Positions 5,702 through 7,552 of a DNA stretch of 7,552 nucleotides are shown here, one piece after another; the stretch's first letter is position 1, and every line of letters begins with the position of its first letter. Below the pieces are notes generated by a model. The model ran no database searches. It was not told the DNA's origin and saw nothing but the letters and a program-made list of their open reading frames with translations. The position numbers were made by a program, and so were the translations under genes. The stretch is from Thioalkalivibrio nitratireducens (GTDB lineage Bacteria; Pseudomonadota; Gammaproteobacteria; Ectothiorhodospirales; Ectothiorhodospiraceae): contig JAABSN010000165.1 in the NCBI GenBank assembly GCA_011390385.1, forward strand, positions 1 to 7,552, given 5' to 3'.

Positions 5702-6307
5702 ATGACCAACCACGACATCACGATTCGCACGCTCACCGGACGCGACGCACAGCTGCATGCCTACGTCGACGACCTCGCGCGGCTGCGCATCTCGGTATTC
5801 CGCGATTTCCCCTATCTCTACGCTGGCTCGCTCGACTACGAGCGCAACTACCTGCGCACCTACCTGGATTGTCCCGATAGCGTCATCGTGCTGGCGTTGG
5901 CTGGCGACGCGGTGGTCGGCGCATCCACGGGGTTGCCGCTGGCCGCGGAAACGGCGGAATTCCAGCAGCCCTTTCATGCCGCCGGGATCGATGTGGAAAC
6001 CCGGTTCTACGGGGGTGAATCGGTGCTGCTGCCGCATTATCGCGGGCGCGGGATCTACCGTGCGTTCTTCGCTGGCCGCGAGAATCATGCACGTGAATTC
6101 GCGCGTTTCAGTCACATGACTTTCTGCGCCGTCCAGCGCCCGGCGGACCACCCGCGCCGGCCACCCGATTACGTGCCACTGGATGCGATCTGGGCACGCT
6201 TCGGTTACACCCGACGCGACGATCTGGTGACACATTTCCAGTGGCCGGACCTCGACCAATCAGAGTCGACCGCCAAGCCCATGGTGTTCTGGGAAAAGCC
6301 GCTGTAA
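5702..6307 (+). CDS. GNAT family N-acetyltransferase
   Basis: A 201-residue protein with GNAT features, predicted to transfer an acyl group from acetyl-CoA to an unknown amine. After a strand IRTLTGRDA come the helix HAYVDDLARLRISVF (19-33) and FPYLYAGSLDYERNYLRTYL. VIVLALAGDAVVGASTGLPL (61-80) forms the central strands. GESVLLPHYRGRGIYRAFF (105-123) is motif A with the CoA pyrophosphate loop RGRG at 114-117. Later AIWARFGYTRRDDLVTHF is the typical end of the domain. ATG 5702 has only a weak purine stretch (CGGACG) before it; an alternative in-frame TTG lies at 5672. It follows the mutarotase gene on the same strand and is convergent with the lipoprotein gene. Substrate is unknown. Confidence 0.86.
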   Translation: MTNHDITIRTLTGRDAQLHAYVDDLARLRISVFRDFPYLYAGSLDYERNYLRTYLDCPDSVIVLALAGDAVVGASTGLPLAAETAEFQQPFHAAGIDVETRFYGGESVLLPHYRGRGIYRAFFAGRENHAREFARFSHMTFCAVQRPADHPRRPPDYVPLDAIWARFGYTRRDDLVTHFQWPDLDQSESTAKPMVFWEKPL

Positions 6308-6321
6308 CGCGCCTCCGCCCC

Positions 6322-6364
6322 GGGGGCGTGCATCCATGGGGCGCGCATCAGTGATGCACGCCCC
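6322..6364. terminator. Strong hairpin between convergent genes, probable terminator
   Basis: The right arm ATGCACGCCCC (6354-6364) can pair perfectly with GGGGCGTGCAT (6323-6333). It can instead pair with the nearer GGGGCG and GCATCA segments (6338-6350), with one internal mismatch and a tight loop. The two pairings exclude each other. The structure lies 14 bases past the GNAT stop and 33 bases before the end of the convergent lipoprotein gene. No T-run follows on either strand, so it is not a canonical intrinsic terminator. Confidence 0.45.
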
Positions 6365-6397
6365 GCCCCCGTGGAATGGCTTGATGCAACGGACGCG

Positions 6398-7465
6398 TCA
6401 GGGGTTACCGCAAGCCCAGGACCCAGCCACGATCTGCTGCCAGGAAACCTGCGCCTCGCAGTCGGCGACCCCATCATTGTTGAAATCTCCGACGATCGAT
6501 ACGGCACCAGGACCTGAGCTGGCGTTGATCGTTGCGAGCAGATATCCGCCGCCGCTCGCGCCCAGCCGTACCTGCCCCGCATGCGGGTAATCGTCGTACC
6601 AGAAGCTTCTGAGACGCTGCGGCGTGGTCACCCGAACGCTCCCAGGCAGAGAACCGACGTCCAGCGTCACGAGAATGTCGTCTTCCCAATACGAGCCGAC
6701 GTCTGCTCCGCGCATGTCAAAATCGAAATAGCCGACCGACTCGTTCAACGTCTCCAGGCTGAGCCGCTGGCCGTCAAGGCGCTGGCTGTATGTGCCTTCG
6801 CAGAAATCCTCGACTTCGGACACGTTGGCCGATCCGTTGATGACGGCTCTCTCCAGGGGTGACCCGCCCAGATCCTCGTAGACCGAGGTCGACAGGTCGA
6901 GGAACCGGACCGTTCCCGAGAAGCTGTCGACGCAGGTGCCTTCGGACCACTGCGCGTTGCTGACTTCGACCCGCCCGTTCAGCCGGACGTACACCCCTTC
7001 ATTGAACTCGGTACAGTCGCGGAATTCAGCGTAGCCTGAAGTCGCGCTCGTATCGCTGATGACAACGCTGCCGCTGACAGGGCACGGAATCGTCTCGGTC
7101 GCCTGCGGCAGAAGAACCGTATCTCCCGGGTCCCCGAGCGGGACCAGCGTCTGCGACTGACCGACATATGCGAGAGCGGTCTTGGTAACCTGGCGCAGGA
7201 CCGCCATCTCCCTGACGGTGGCGGAATCCTCCGGCCCGGTATCCGCAAGCTGCAACGGCAACACGTCGCCACCGAACAGTATGTTGTTTCCGCTCACCAC
7301 GGCGCCCCAAGTGACACTGGCCACTGTGGACGAGTTCTCCGAATTCAGAGTCATCAGTGACCGGGCGGAGTCACCGCCACCCCCGTTTCCATCATCACCC
7401 CCACCGCATCCGGTGAGCAGGAACAGCAACCCAAGCCCGGCAACACTCAAGACCCACCTGATCAT
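6398..7465 (-). CDS. Lipoprotein of unknown function with calcium-loop-like C-terminus
   Basis: A 355-residue predicted lipoprotein. The N-terminus MIRWVLSVAGLGLLFLLTGC has a basic start, a hydrophobic core and a lipobox LTGC, so Cys20 should be lipidated after cleavage. A Gly/Asp-rich flexible linker follows (21-32). The remainder is Ser/Thr/Asp-rich and predicted beta-rich. It has six further cysteines at 128, 151, 178, 222, 336 and 352, enough for three disulfides in the periplasm or at the surface. Near the end, GDFNNDGVAD (326-335) has the spacing DxNxDGxxD of calcium-binding loops seen in FG-GAP/EF-hand-like repeats, but only one copy is present. The start at ATG 7465 has AGGAG seven bases upstream; an in-frame ATG at 7486 would place arginines before the signal and lacks a good site. 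No family is recognised. Confidence 0.85.
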   Translation of the reverse strand: MIRWVLSVAGLGLLFLLTGCGGGDDGNGGGGDSARSLMTLNSENSSTVASVTWGAVVSGNNILFGGDVLPLQLADTGPEDSATVREMAVLRQVTKTALAYVGQSQTLVPLGDPGDTVLLPQATETIPCPVSGSVVISDTSATSGYAEFRDCTEFNEGVYVRLNGRVEVSNAQWSEGTCVDSFSGTVRFLDLSTSVYEDLGGSPLERAVINGSANVSEVEDFCEGTYSQRLDGQRLSLETLNESVGYFDFDMRGADVGSYWEDDILVTLDVGSLPGSVRVTTPQRLRSFWYDDYPHAGQVRLGASGGGYLLATINASSGPGAVSIVGDFNNDGVADCEAQVSWQQIVAGSWACGNP

Positions 7466-7487
7466 CCTCTCTCTCCTCGTGTTCATG

Positions 7488-7507
7488 ACGTTCCGTGCAT
7501 GGAACGT
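7488..7507. promoter_or_regulatory. 20-bp near-palindrome upstream of the lipoprotein gene
   Basis: ACGTTCC and GGAACGT form perfect 7-bp arms around GTGCAT, whose core TGCA is itself symmetric; only the bases at 7495 and 7500 break the dyad. A second overlapping palindrome, GAACGTTC, sits at 7502-7509. The site lies 23-42 bases upstream of the lipoprotein start, where an operator or 5' leader hairpin could act. No regulator is encoded nearby in the window. Confidence 0.35.
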
Positions 7508-7552
7508 TCGAGTAACGACTCTATGCGCCCGGTTTGGGCGAGGCCTTAAAGT

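Noticed and set aside
4675..5736. 353-codon minus-strand open frame opposite the mutarotase gene
   Set aside because: It lies opposite a well-recognised YeaD-family gene with its own ribosome-binding site; the antisense product shows no motif and is Arg/Val/Ala-rich as expected for GC-rich shadow frames.
7526..7540. Small hairpin CGCCC-GGTTT-GGGCG as a terminator
   Set aside because: The stem is only five base pairs and no T-run follows on either strand; the neighbouring gene is outside the window, so its role cannot be judged.

Overview
The window is GC-rich bacterial chromosomal DNA. Its gene style suggests a proteobacterium, probably a gammaproteobacterium: a Tat-like signal, an AGGAG-led lipoprotein, a YeaD-type mutarotase, and dispersed palindromic intergenic repeats. 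Nothing here fixes the genus. I see no rRNA, tRNA, CRISPR array or transposase.

Left third (1-2745, minus strand): a compact four-gene operon read right to left. It encodes an NTP_transf_5-type nucleotidyltransferase, a family 2 glycosyltransferase, a PqqD-fold protein with a conserved-looking C-terminal tail, and the N-terminal 151 residues of a probable HPr-kinase-like protein cut by the window edge. Glycosyltransferase and PqqD overlap by GTGA. PqqD-fold peptide-binding modules, HprK-like kinases and this nucleotidyltransferase family also occur together in peptide-modification loci, such as tailored lasso-peptide clusters. A peptide-modification or surface-glycoconjugate role is therefore plausible, but no precursor peptide, cyclase or protease lies in the window.

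Middle (2746-3702): a short divergent promoter region, then on the plus strand a candidate 41-codon small gene overlapping (GTGA) a 174-residue conserved-looking protein of unknown function. A MITE-like palindromic repeat of about 115 bp follows, between this gene and the next, convergent one.

Right half (3703-7552): a minus-strand exported intradiol ring-cleavage dioxygenase, a 348-bp intergenic stretch holding a second MITE-like element with perfect 11-bp terminal inverted repeats, a plus-strand pair (D-hexose-6-phosphate mutarotase, then a GNAT acetyltransferase), a hairpin between convergent genes, and a minus-strand lipoprotein with six further cysteines and a C-terminal calcium-loop-like motif. 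A 20-bp near-palindrome lies just upstream of the lipoprotein start. Apart from the left operon and the mutarotase/GNAT pair, the genes look functionally independent.
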